A stretch of 64,000 bases of DNA, from positions 6,135,501-6,199,500 of the forward strand of contig NC_134680.1 of assembly GCF_024713945.1 (NCBI RefSeq). Reading direction: 5' to 3'. Positions 23,729 through 38,600 of the stretch are shown here, piece by piece. Position numbers and translations under genes: made by a program. Each line of letters starts with the position of its first letter. Position 1 is the first letter of the stretch. This stretch comes from Dermatophagoides farinae. Taxonomy: Eukaryota > Arthropoda > Arachnida > Sarcoptiformes > Pyroglyphidae. Under the pieces are notes generated by a model, which saw nothing but the letters and a program-made list of their open reading frames with translations, did no database searches and was not told where the DNA came from.

Positions 23729-23991
23729 TGAATTTTTTTTTTGTTTAAAAAAAAATATATAAATCGAAATACAAATTTTCCCAGAATAATCGATGGATTC
23801 GTCCATCATCATTCATTATTATTCTTGACAATTTTATGGTCACATGGTCTATTTTGTCATTTATTCTGGTGTGCAACAATTTGTGATCATTTCTTTGAGA
23901 TAAATCCATTTTTGAGTTTTGTTTTGTTTTGTTTTGTTTACATTCTTGATATATCTGGTATTTTGAAACAATCTTTCCACCACACACCTGA

Positions 23992-26900
23992 ATGGATTCA
24001 AATTCCATAGAGATTCCATCGACAAAACAACAACAACAACAACAACAATCGAATTGTTCACATGTTCGAAATATTTGTGTTTTAGCTCATGTTGATCATG
24101 GTAATTGGGTTTTTTATTTCAAATCAATTGATTGGTAAATGTCATTGTTTTTTTTTATTTATTTAGGAAAAACTACTCTGGTCGATTGTTTATTGGCCAG
24201 CAATCATATCATTTCACAACGTATGGCAGGAAAATTACGTTATATGGATTCACGGCCAGATGAACAACAACGTGGTATTACAATGAAAAGTTCATCCATT
24301 TCATTGGTTTTTAAATGTAAATGCTTTTATTTTTTGATATTTATGAAAGTTTTAATAAATGATTCTCTCTATGTTTCATACAACAGATACACCTACTGAT
24401 CAGAAAAATCATCTAATAAATGTTATCGATAGTCCTGGACACGTGGATTTTTTCGGTGAAGTTTCCACTGCATTACGAATCTGTGATGGTTGTGTAATTA
24501 TTGTCGATGTTATTGAAGGTGTTTGTGCCCAAACACGTGCTGCATTACAACAAGCATGGTTAGCTCGTGTTCGTCCAATTCTTGTGCTGAATAAAATTGA
24601 TCGATTATTTGTGGAAAAGAAGCTATCACCATTAGATATTCATATACAACTCACACAAACATTGGAACAAGTCAATGCATTCATAGGAGAATTATTTGCA
24701 TCTGAAGTATTGGCCAAAATAAACGCCACTCTCGATCATCATGAACAGCAAAAATCATCCGATGAAAAGCCAGAGCAAGCGACGACGACTACAGAAAAAC
24801 AAATGTCAAAGAAACAAATATTTTATGACTGGTCTTCTGGTCTGGATGATATTGATGATTCTGGTGTATATTTTTCTCCAGAAAATGGTAATGTTCTGTT
24901 CGCTAGTGCCATCGATGGTTGGGGTTTTACTATTGGTGATTTTGCACGAATATTATCCACGAAATTAGGTTTCAGTATCAACACATTGACCAAAACATTA
25001 TGGGGTGATTTCTATCTGAATGGCCGTGAAAAACGTATTCAAAAAGGAGCACAATCCAAAGCAAAGAAACCATTATTTGTTACATTTGTATTGGAAAATT
25101 TAGCAAAAATTTATGAAAAATTCCTAATGGATCATGATAAATTGGAAATGATAAAAATAGCCGAATCATTGAATATTACATTGGAAACACGTGATTTAGA
25201 ACGTTCTGATCATCGTCAAACATTGATGCAATTATTTAATCAATGGATACCATTATCACAATCATTATTACGAATTGTCTGTGATATTGTACCGGCACCA
25301 TGTGATATTAATGAAGAACGTGTTGAACGTTTCATCACTGCTAATCAAACTAGACGTTTCGATAGTTTACCATTGCAAACACAAATGTTGAAACAAGCAT
25401 TTCTAGATTGTCGTGGACGGCAATCATCTGATGATGATAATGTTCCTCTTATAGCATATGTAACAAAAATGTTTTCCTATCCACAAGAATCACTGCCACA
25501 ATTTCGTATTAAACCATTAACACGTGAAGAAATTGTTCAACGTCGTGAAGAAATGATGAAGAAAAAAGGAACAAGAACAATCTAGCCCATTGGACAATCA
25601 TGAAAATGAAAATTCTATCGACGAAGAAAAACAGGAAAAAGTAACATTTATTGGTTTTGCAAGAATATTCAGTGGAACACTGAGACGAAATGATTTTGTT
25701 TATGTTTTAGGACCAAAACATGATCCCACTCGTATTACAACAGAAATGATTGAAGAAATTGAACATGGCCAATTAACATTGGCAAATCTACGTTCTGATC
25801 AACATGTTACAAAAGTTCAGGTGAAAGAATTATATCTATTAATGGGTCGTGATCTAGAATCAGTGGATGAAGTCAATGCTGGTCATATTTGTGGTATTGG
25901 AAATCTACAATCACATGTTTTGAAATCAGCAACACTATCATCAACCATTTATTGTCCACCATTCATTGATAATATATCAAAATGTATATCAATATTACGT
26001 GTGGCTGTAGAACCGAAAAATCCTCAAGATATCGTCCATTTAACACAAGCATTACGTATGTTAAATCAATCTGATCCATGTGTTGATGTTAAAATACAAG
26101 AAACTGGTGAACATGTGATCATTACTACTGGTGAAGTACATCTAGAACGATGTATTGTAGATCTAGTCAATTTCTTGGGCGAAGAAATTGAATTCAATAT
26201 TTCTGATCCAATTGTACCGTTTCGTGAAACAATCGTTGAACCACCTAAAGTTGATACACTAAATGAAGCACTATCTGATCAAAAATTGACAGCTATAACA
26301 ACAACATCATCAACAACAACAACGAGCAATAATTGTAGTTATAATAGCAACAAGAAAACTTGTGAATATATTGAACAAATGACACCGAATAAAAAATTCA
26401 TATTTCGAATACGTGCTAAACCATTACCGGAACAAGTAGTGGAAACACTTGAAAATGCACGCGATTTATTAATTCAAATGATGCAATTTGAACGAAAAAA
26501 TGTTTTAGCCGATGATACAAACGTCAATCATCAAATCATTGTTGATTCTAATGAAATATTTACTGTTGATTTACGTGATGAAATGAATAAACTATGCAAG
26601 AAACTTGAACAACAATTTCAAGATGCAAATGATTGGCCATCGGATACATTCGATAAGATATGGTCATTGGGACCAAAATTTTATGGATCAAATTTATTGA
26701 TTAATCGACTGAAAGATTTTAATCATCGAAAATGTTTTCCACAACATCAGCTTCAGCAGCAGCAGCAAGAATCCAAATGTCCATCGAATCATCATGATAT
26801 ACGTTATACATATGAAAATAGTTTTATTAATGGTTTCCAATTATGTACACAATCTGGTCCCTTGTGTGATGAACCAATGATGGGTGTTGGTTTCATAGTT

Positions 26901-28667
26901 GAAGAATGGAAATCACTTGAAGATGATCATAGCAATGATGAAACAACAACAACAACAAGTGATCCATTTGGTCCAATTAGTGGACAGATAATGTCAACAG
27001 TGAAAGAAATTTGTCGCCGCGCATTTCAAATACAACCACAACGTCTTATGGCCGCAATGTTTTCCTGTATCATACAAATTGATAGCGATGCTTTGGGTAA
27101 GTTTGCATCAAAAAAAAAAATTTATTTTAAGATTGTAATGTGTGCGTAGGTGTGTGTGATGGTTAAATTAGTCATAATAGTTATTTACACTTTCATAATC
27201 AATGATGATTTTGTTTTTTTTTTTTTTTTTGGATCACCAAAATCCTTGTGTAGCCGTTGAATTAATGACAGCATATGCTAATTCCCATGGAAATTCTGGA
27301 AAATCATTACCACCTTTTTCCAGGTCAATTTCTAATGCAACTAGTGAACAAAATGAAAAATTTTTTGTTTATTGAAAATGAATTGAAATGATTATGATGA
27401 TAATTACCTTTATGGTTATGTTTAGATTTCCTTATGCCTTGATTACATAGCATTCCATAAACACGAATACCAGGAAATCTTGCATATGGTGGATGTTTAT
27501 GTGTAAATGGTCCTTCGAATGATGCTGAATCCGGACATTTACACACGACAACAAAATGTGCTTTGCCAGTACGTTCTGATTGTAATGCCATTATGGTCCA
27601 ATCGGTTGGTGTTTTACATGGTTTTATATTGCTTAGATTTTCACATAATTTCACCTGTGTATATGCTTCTAAACTATTACGTTTAGTCTAGTGAAATGAA
27701 ATTTATATTAATTGACAATTGATTGATAATTGATTGATTGAATTTACCTTGAATTCTTGTTTTCTAGTCAAATCAATAATATGATCTTCATTCAAATTTG
27801 TATCGATCAATGTTGTTGATGATTCATTATTATTATCACAATTAAAATTTGAATCTGTGGGACAATCACAAAGACGTTGTGTATGATTGGATTTAACATA
27901 ATGTGCTGAACACACCTGTTGTGTTGCACATTCTGGTAGACGTTTTTTTGTCAACACCACTTGTTGCTGTTGCTGTTGTTGTTGTTGTTGTTGTAACATT
28001 GATGAATGTGGATCAGCACTATTTAATAATGATGATAATTGATATTGTGATGATTCAGATGTTTGAAATGTATTCATTTTTGATGATATATATTGTGATG
28101 ATGATGATGATGATTCTGGTGATGATAATTCTGATTCATAATAATTATTATTATTATCATCCATATCATCTAAATTTGAAATATTTATAAATGTTATTAA
28201 TGGCCGTTTTGATGTCAACATAACACGTGGCGCCGTTGTTGAAAATGCATAATTGAATAATTTTTGATGATGATGATGATGAATTTTGTTGTTGTTGATG
28301 TTGAATTTGATGATTTGAGCGATTAAAATTACCACCACTAATATTACTACTAATCATTGATATATAATATGGTGAATTTGGATCATTTGTTTCATCATCA
28401 TCATCATCTTGATGATTGATGATGCTTTGATTTATTGGCAATCGCGTTTGTTGTTGCTGTTGTTGTTGTTGTTGTTGTTGTTGTGTGGATGATGATGATG
28501 ATAAAATCAATGATGACGATGGTATTGTGACCATTGGTAATTTTGTTTGATTTTGACTCATCATTAATGATGATGATGCTGATTGTTGTTGTTGTTGTTG
28601 TTGATTTTGTTTTAAATTTTGTTCTTCAATAAATTCATTCCATTTTCCATTACGATTTAATAGTTGT

Positions 28668-28699
<32 letters not shown>

Positions 28700-31600
28700 A
28701 TTATTTTGCATTTCAAGCGCACGATCAAACAATGTTGTTAGAAAAGTTTTCATTTTTCTTGACATCATTATTGATCCACCAGTAGCATGATTTTTTCCGG
28801 TAACAATATTATCGATTGCTATAATTGATATAATCGATAGTATCGTCCAAAAATGGAAAATATTTTTTTTCCAATAATAAATTCTTTTCATTGTCTTCAT
28901 TGTGATGATGATGATCATACATAAAAAAAAAACTAAATCACAAGACACACACTCACTGGACAATGTTTAAACCAAAACTGTGAATGATATCCAACTGATT
29001 CGTTTTTTTTCTCGAATTTTTTTTCAAATTATTATACGGTTTATTTATAGTAATAAGTTTCTTTCGTTTGCTTCGAATGACAAGAAGAAACCTGGATGGA
29101 TATATAATCATCAAACAAAAAAAAAAAAAAAAAAAAACATCGACAACTACAACAACAGGTGTCCATGAAAATGATATTCAACTGGGGTCACCTGTTGTTG
29201 ACAAACAAGATTTATTATTAGAGATGAATGAATGAATAAAATTCCAAGATTTTTATGCGCCAATTCAAACCAATTTTAATGGGCGGTCATCAATTTGTGG
29301 TTTTTTTCCCTACTTGTCTAAATTCACAGATCTCTCTTCGGATTTTTTTTTTTTTTTTTTTTGAAAAAAGCTGGTTTCTTTTTTTTTCTCATCAAAAAGA
29401 AAAAAAAAGAATCCAATTGTGAAGACAACAAGTTAAAATTAATGAGACTGTGTGTGTGTATGTGTGTTTGATTGATAAATAAATAACGGTACCTTGAATC
29501 ATCATCATCAACGGCGAGTAGATTTGACCGAGAAAATGACGAAAAAAAAAATTTTTTGGTCAATCTAAATCTAAAAGTTTAAATTGACGACCAAATTTCT
29601 TTCGGTGATTTTTTTTTTAATGATGATGATGATGATGATCGGGCTGCTTAAATTTCTTGTTCTCAAAGAGATAGATAGAGAGAAATTTTTATTACATAAT
29701 GATGTATGATACTTTACTATCAATATCCGGATACTAATGGATTGTCGACTATTTACACATGAATCCATTTTTTCTTGTTTGTTATTATTATCAACAACAA
29801 TGTTGATGATAATCAAAAAAAAAAAAAAAAACGATATAACAAATGATGATGATAATTTTGAATGAAATGAATTTCTTGAACTGAAATTTTTTTTTTTTTT
29901 TTTTTTTGATGATGATAATGACGATAAAACTTTAATCTCTACAACTGTATATATTATTTAATAGTTTGTAGAATGATGATCATCTTACATTCTTTTCTGT
30001 GATGATAATAATGCTATATATATATGGGAATATAGTGTATATAATATAGCCATGATGATTATCATTACTCAGAATTTTTTCTTTTCTTTTTCGTTTCCAC
30101 TAATACACTAATGATAATAATCATAATCATGATGATGATAACCGACTTGACCTGAATTTTGATACCATCTTTCTCATCATCATTATCATCATCATCATTA
30201 GCAGCAGTAGCAGCAACAATGACACTGAATCATTAACATTGACATTTAATATTCCACAGTTATTTCCATTCACAATCACTAGATGGCGTCCATATACAGT
30301 GGTAAGATTGATTTTTTTTGTTCACTTTAATTTTTACCAAAAAAAAAAAAAAAAAAAAAAATGAAAATGAAAAATTCAGTCAGTCAGTCAGAACGGCAAC
30401 ATTTTTTTATTTTATTAATTACTTAATCATCATCATCTTCATCAATCAAACATATTGAAAGTTTGAATTATATACATGAATCAATTATATAAAAAAATTC
30501 ACACATCATACTAGAAATACAAACATGAGCAAAAATAGCTTAAATGTGATTGTGATGTTTTTCTATATTTCAACAAAGTTTCGATTCTGGTTTAATCTCC
30601 ATATAATTGATTCATACACCAAATCTTCCATTGTTTTGTTGATTCCATTCATCAAAATCATTATTGCAAATATCTTCTTTTTCTTCATTTTCTTTCATCA
30701 GCTTGAATTATTATTTCTATTTATTTTTATTTGAAAATCGGAAAAAAACCAATAATCCGGTTAGTAAAGTGTTAATTAATCATCAATCATATGATACGTA
30801 CTCATTGAATGAATCATTATCATTATCATTAATGGTGATGATTGATTGATTTGTTTTTGTTGTTGTTGTTGTTGTTGGATAACAATAACCACTATATGTA
30901 CGTATATTATCCATTGGATATGTTTGACCCATCATTATAATCGATGATGATGATGATGATAATGATTGTCGATGATTATTTGGACATTCATAACCATTTT
31001 CACATTGACATAATGTATTTGTTGTAACAGATTCTATTGATTTTGAATAGATTCCTTTACGTACGGTGAATAAACGACATGGTTCTTTACGTTTACAACG
31101 TAATTTCTAGATTGAAAATCAAAAAAGAAAACAAAAAAATTTATGAAATTCTTTTGTGTGTGTGTGTGTGTGTGTGTGCTTGTTGTGTTTGCTGAATGGA
31201 TTTTTCTCTCACTGTGAGTTTTTTTTTTTAATTCCAAAATTAAACATTCTGGAATCATTTCTTTCATTTTTTTTTTTTTTTTTGCTGACCAGGTGTGTTT
31301 ACCTAGAACGAATGATATTACAACACACAGGCACACACCTTAAAAAACCTTATTACACACGTGTGTAGTGAAGATTTCGGATTTTTTTTTTTTTTTGCTG
31401 ACCAAACACACACACAGACATATATGTGTAGAATTAAAGAATAACTTACCGTTTCAGGTGAACATGCAAAATAATAACGATAACCTAATTGTCCTTCCGC
31501 TGTTTTATATACATGATGTTTTAATATATAAGCTTCACTATTTGGTGGACAAATGCATTTTATTTCCTGTTTTGTTATATTTTCATTTTGATGTGTTGTG

Positions 31601-32636
31601 GTTGTCGTCGTTGTTGTTGTTGTTGGTGCTGATTTTTGTTGTTCTGGAGCCAATGATGATGATAATGATGATCTGGCCATTGAAATTGTTGTTATTGTCC
31701 ATGTTATATCACGAAAATAACGACATGTTGGTAATTTTTTCTTTACAATTGGTTCACAAAGCTAATGAAAAGTGAATGATGATGGGTTATAAAATTGAAA
31801 ATTCACACACATACACACACACACACACATACCTTATATTGTTTATTTTTTTCACTAATTGTATGACCATCATTTGGATTCAATGATAATGAACATGGTT
31901 GTTGTTGTTGTTGTTGTTGTTGTGAATGACAACGACATGATTTCTGTATCCATGGTGTTGAATATGTATCAATTTTATTACAAACTTGATTTATTTCACA
32001 TTCTGGTAAATCATTATCGGATTTCATCTATATATATGGATTCAATAAAAAATTAAATTTTTTTTTAATTTTGCAAATTTTACACGTGCATTTGCACGTT
32101 CAATGTGTGCATGTGTATGTGTAGGTTTATTTTGGCCATTTAAGTATTCTCTCTATCTGTGTGTGTGTAGGATGTGTTTACGAACAAGCAACCAAAGTAA
32201 CATCCAATGATGGACAATTTGATTTGATGTACTAAGACTTTATATGGAACGATCGAGACTTGTTTATGAATTACGAATTACCGTTTTTTTTAAAAAATTT
32301 ATTGTAGGCGTCATTTGTTGTTGTTGTTGTTTGTAGTTGAACAGGAAATTGAAAGTGGTTGTCGTGTCATTCATTCATTACTATTTTTTTTTCTATCACT
32401 ATCAAAAACCACCACCACCACCAACGACTGTTATGATGATGATCACCTGAGTGATGAGATTTTTTTTTGTGAGAAAAAAAAACAAAAAACAAAAATGTCG
32501 ATGTGACCAATTAAGGAAATTTTTTTTTCTTTTTCTTAAAACAAAAAAAAATTTTCACTTTCTTTTGACCAAATAAACTTCTTTGCTCTAACTGTCTTGT
32601 CTGTTTTGTATACACATTATCTTTCGACTATATTGA

Positions 32637-32674
<38 letters not shown>

Positions 32675-35600
32675 CATTTTTTTTGTTTTTCTGGCTATTT
32701 AAATTTCATTTGAATTTCTAATTAAAAATGTGTGGGCGTTTAGAAAATTTTTCTAACATGAATGATAAACAAGATTAGATTATTATGAAACGTGAAATGT
32801 GAAAGTTTTTTTTTTTTGCTTTCTCGAAATCTTTGAATTGTACACATTGTATCGATGTTTTTTTTTTCGTTGCATTTGTGTTCTGGTTTTTCATTTCCTA
32901 ATTATTCAATGATTCACCACCTACGTTGATTGATTTTTTTTTCTCTTGCTACCTACCTATCTATGGTATCTAGGGGAGTGATTAAATCAAGAGAGAGAGA
33001 GAGAGAGAGCGAGTGCGAGTGAAAATCATTCAGTTTAGTGCTGCACACCTGCCCATTATTATGTGGTCATTATGATTATTATATTTGAGATTTTGCTCTA
33101 GTTTTTTTTTTGTTCTTTTTATTATTTGTCATTTCACTTGCTCTGTACATGATGATTACAATTGGTATAACCAGGTGGTGGTGGTACCCTGGTTCATTGA
33201 TGATTTCATTTGCTTCCCCCCTGTTCACCATCACTATCAGCATCACTACCCTGTTTGAATAAATACGTGTAACACACACACCTGTCCAAACTTTTTAAAT
33301 AAACGAAAAAAAATGATGATGGTGATGGGAAAACTTTTTTTTTACCTAATAACAACCCCTTTGACCTTTGAACCCTTTTTAGTTTTTTTTCTTTTATTTG
33401 GTGTATAAAAAAAAGACTTTCAGTTGTTTTTCTCGTGTTGTTGTTGTTGTTGTTACTTGTGTTGCTTTTGATAATTTTGTCTGATTTCACCCAAATATTT
33501 ATTCATTCAAAATGTCAATTTGATGGGTGCTCGGTTTTTATTGTCATTCATTCATTCATTCATTTTCATAACATTCAAGATGAAAAAAAAACTCATTTAA
33601 AATGATTGATTACCGATTGATCGTATTGATGATGTATTTCTATTTCCTGTATGTTTGTATTATAACATTTGACAATAAAGATAAAAATCAAATCAATTGA
33701 AATGATGATGATGATCGATGTTGATGAATCGATTTTTTCATTTTTTTTTTGTTTTCAGTTGTTGTTGAATTTTAAATCTTTTTTTTGTTGTTGTTATTAT
33801 TATAATATCGCGGCTATATTTGATGAATTGGACAGCTGTTTTTTTGTAATTTTTCTTTTCTGGTTGTGAATCGGAAAATATCAATCAAATCTCCATATAC
33901 ACACCTGTGGATCGATTCATCATCATCCATTTATTTTCCATATATGAATTTGCAATTATTCAACAAGTTGTAGTTGCAATTGCATTATACAGAATTATTG
34001 TTTGTTTGTTTGTTTTTTTTACTTTTATTAACTTTTTTTTTCTTCTTGAAAGTCAAATTTTTTTTTTAAAAAGATCGATATCGATTGTATCGTGTGTTTC
34101 AATCAATGTTTTTTTGAACCCTTCCTTGTTGTTTAAAAAAAAATTTAAATTAAAGGCACCACGAATATTGTGATGATTATGACTGTAGACGACTACAATG
34201 ACGACGACAGTAATATGACGCGACGAGTCATCATGAAATAGAATTTTTTTTTTTTTACTCCTGTGAATACAAACAACAATATCTTTGAAGGTCGAAGGTG
34301 ACATAAGTATAATCATCATTGTCTCGACGTGTCTGATATTGTCTGGTTTTTTTTTCTCTCTCTCTCTCTCTCTCCTTTGTGTATTTGATTGTTTATTTTG
34401 TTCTGAATGATTATGAACAAACAATAATTGAATGTGAATGAACATGATGAGAGAAAAAAAAAGAAGATAATAAATAAGTCAATCGCCGTTGTTGTTGTAT
34501 TTTTAATTTCAATTAAAAACGATCCAAATGGATCATTCGAATCGATTCGATTTTTTTCTTTTCGAGCACACACACAAACACACGTGTAAACAACGAATAC
34601 ACATGCACCACGAATTATTTATTTATGACGATCATCATCATGATCATTTGCCAACTTTGGCTCAGTAAAAAAAAAAAATTTCATTTATATTCACAATACC
34701 AAAGACCATTTTTTGTTTGTTTGTTTTCTTTTATTCAAATGTTTTTCTTTCTTTCTTTCTTTTCATTTTTTTTTCTTGGAAATCATTACATTATTTTTAT
34801 GAATGAGTGAAACTTTATTTTCATATATTGAATTGTATTGAATTTGAATGTGAATGTGAATGAATGGACTAGAACGCAGCAGCATGTACAGCAGGGAGAC
34901 CTATTAGACTTTTGAGTTTTCTTTTCTTTTCTTTTTTTTTACGCTTTACTTTAAGATCCACCACCCAACCATCATGATCATGATCATCATGATTATCATG
35001 ATCAATGGGAGACGATGTAGTGTATGATGAAGAAAGGTGGTGATTTGGAATCGTTTTTTTTTTTGCTTTTTGGTTCGACAAAAAAAAAGTTTATACATTT
35101 GCATCAAACTAAATGCTGCTGCTGCTGTTTTGATATTTTTTATTAGGCCCGCCACCTGTCGTTATCGTTTATCCATCCATTTTGAATTCATTTCATTTTT
35201 TACTGTTTGACCTAATTGATCTTTGGTTATGAAAAGAAGAAGAAGCAGAAGGGGCCCACTATTTAAAGATTGGCCTAGCCTTGGTTTTTTCATTTTTTTT
35301 TTTTTTTTTTGCTATGGGTTGATTTGTTTGTCCATAAATGCAAAAAAAAACAACAACGGCCAAACACCTTGTGTCTTTGGTCGTCGATTGATGAACACTT
35401 GTTGTTGTTTCGTTTCTTCTTTTTCTTTTCTTATATATCGACATTGACCATGCTGGCCATATGTTCAACTTGATCAATGGCCATAATCATCGTTTGTTTG
35501 TTGTGTGTGTGTGTGTGTGGAAGTCCAAGGTTTTTTTTTCTTGTTTAAAGAAAACACGTGTGTGCTTGTTGTTTGAATTTAAACGACAAACACTCATTGA

Positions 35601-38600
35601 CCATTGGCCATTTTGAAGAAAATAGCGGTTTTTTCTCTCAATGTTTTTTTTTTTATTCATTCGAGGGGTTAGTGTTTTTGTTTGTGCACACATTTATGGT
35701 TCGTGTTTTTGTACACTGAAAAAATTTTGGCGCGCTTTTTTTTGGCTTTTAAGACTTTTTTTTATGTGTGTGTGTGTTTTTTTTTGTTACATATTGACTT
35801 ACCCATTCTAATTCGTAGATAATTTTTGGCGCTGATGATACCATGCTATTATTTGTCGATATCGATTGATAATCAATCAAACGTGCACTTCTTTGTCGTT
35901 GATTAATTGATGATGATGATGATGATGATGATTTTATTCGATGATGATTATTATTCCGATGTTGATGATCATCATGATAATATGTATGGCGATGTTTACG
36001 TTGTTTTACTGTCAACATTTTTTGTCTAATCATTTGTTGTAATAATAATTGATGTAGTGATTCTGATTTTTTCATCGTTGTTGTTGTTGTTGTTGTTTGA
36101 TTTTTCGATTCATATTGCTTCTGTTTGTTGATTATTTTTGATGATAGCGGTGGTAATAATCGATAATATTGATGACTATTTTGTATATACTGCTGTTGTT
36201 TTAATCGATTATAAATCAATGGATTTGATAATAATTTTAAACGTTGTATAATTGAATTTAAATTTTGTATTTGTTTTTGATCTTGTTGTTTTTGTTGTTG
36301 TTGATGATGATGATGATGATTATGATGATGTCGATGACGATGATTATGTTGTTGATGCTGCTGCTGCTGTTGTTGTTGTTGTTCATTCATACAATAAACA
36401 TTTCTAGAACACATTGATATAATTAATAAAATTATAATCGTTATGATTGAAATGATGATTATAAAATTTGATGATGATTTAGGCAATGGTAATGATGACG
36501 ACGATAATGATCGTATTTCACTCGGATTATTAACATTATCATTTAATGATGATGATGATGATTTTAGATTTAGATTTTCATCATCATCATCCTCATCATC
36601 ATCATTATTAATTGATGTTTTTCGTGTTTTTGTTGAATACAATAATGGTTGTTTGCACTGATTAACATTATTCATCGTCGTCGTTGCGGTCGTCGTCGTT
36701 GTCGTCATCGTTGCAGACATTATCATCATTGTAATCATATCACTTAATAATTTTTTTTGTTTACAATTTAAATTATTATTACATAATGATGATTCTGTTC
36801 TTTGTATAATTTTTTCCTGATTAATGAGGTCTATATCGGTGTTTTTATTTTTATTTTTATTTTTATCATTATTATTGATGATATGTAATTGATGATGGCT
36901 AAATAATGATTGTCGATTTATAATTGATTTATTGATTTTGGTTATTGATCCCGTTTCCGGTTCAATCGTTGCTGTTGTTTTTGATTCATAATTTTATTTT
37001 ATTTTTTTGTTTTGTTTTGTTTTATTCATGAAATTGAATTCAGAAAAAAAAATTTTCATTCACAAAAAAAACACACACACTGTGAACAATGTGAATATGA
37101 GTGAACTGAACAAATGGACTGACTGAAATGAAATGAAATGAAGCTAAATGTCTGATTTTTTTTTCTTCAATGAAAATTTATAGCAACCACCACCACCATC
37201 ATTGCCATCATGGCCATCCATGGCTTTTACACACTGTGTGTGTGTGTGTGTGAATTCAATTTTCTTTTGCCTGTAAAGTGTTGTTTTTTTTTTGGCCACG
37301 ACCATAAAAAAAACGACTACAACTATGATCGATTGTGAATATGAATGAAGAAACAGCAGCAGCAGAAGCCAAATGAAATCATTGAATGAATGAAAAAATT
37401 GTATGAATGAAAGCACGCACACACACACATGTTGCACCTCCCATTTGCACGTTGAATATGAATGGGGAAAAAATGGGATTTATATCGGTTTTTTTTTTGA
37501 TGAAGAAAATTAAAAATTCAATGTTCCATCAACAAGTGGTGAAGGTTATTGTTCCATGGAACAATTCCAGAGATGATGATGATGATGATGATGATCCCAT
37601 GGAATTTGAGTCAAATCAATTTCAGGATCTTGAATTTTCAATTTGATTTGGCTCAGATGTGTCGATCATGATCATTATGGTGATCATCATCATATATGGC
37701 TCACCGACCTAATTACTTATTTCCTTTCGATTTTTTTTTTCTTTCTCTTCAGTCTCATTCTCTCTCCCACAATTGCTTTTCATTCTCTCATTTTTTTTTT
37801 CGATTCATTCACAAGAAAATTTTCTTTACAATCATTTTTGCTGTTGTTCCTGATGATGATGATGATGATGATGATGATAATAATGATGATATTTATACAT
37901 GTTCATCGTAGTAGTAAATGATGAACTTTGACCTTTTTTTTCTTTTACTTTTTCTTTTTGATTTCATTCAATTGAACGTAGTAAACGTAGTACGTTTGTT
38001 TCTTTCTCCCACTCAAATTTTTTTTCATTTTTTGTTGTTGTTGTTGTTGCTTCATTCATTCAAACAAATATGAACATTTTTATTGAATGAATGATTGAAT
38101 GAATGAACAAAAATGGCTCGAATCTCGGCAAATCATCATCAAGAATCATTTTCATTTTCGTTCTATATTGGTTGGTCTACTATCGTGACATACACACATA
38201 ACACACACACACGAAAAAACGAATGATTCACATTCAATGATGTTGATGATGATGACTTCGTTTTTACCATTATCTTTCTAAGGGCGAATCTCTCTTTTTC
38301 TTAAAAAAAAATTTAAATTCTTTAAATTTGTGAGATGATAATGATGATAATATTCGATCGATTTTTGATAAATGATGTTTCCTGTTGTTGTTTTCGCTTT
38401 TTTTTTGTGTTTTTTTGTCTGTATATGTAAATTGACCTTGGAGATGAATTTTTTTTTTGTTTGTTCGGCATTTTCCATATGAAATGATCTGTGGGTGTGT
38501 ATCATACTGGTCATGACCTTTTTTTTCGTTATGTAAGTTTGTGTTTGTGTAGGTGAATGGTTGGATGTGTGTTGTTTTTTGTTGTTGTTGTTGACAAACA

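Noticed and set aside
28166-28338. A frameshift in the Argos-like gene
   Set aside because: A GT-AG intron (28170-28332) with phase that makes the whole gene an exact number of codons explains the frame change without a lesion.
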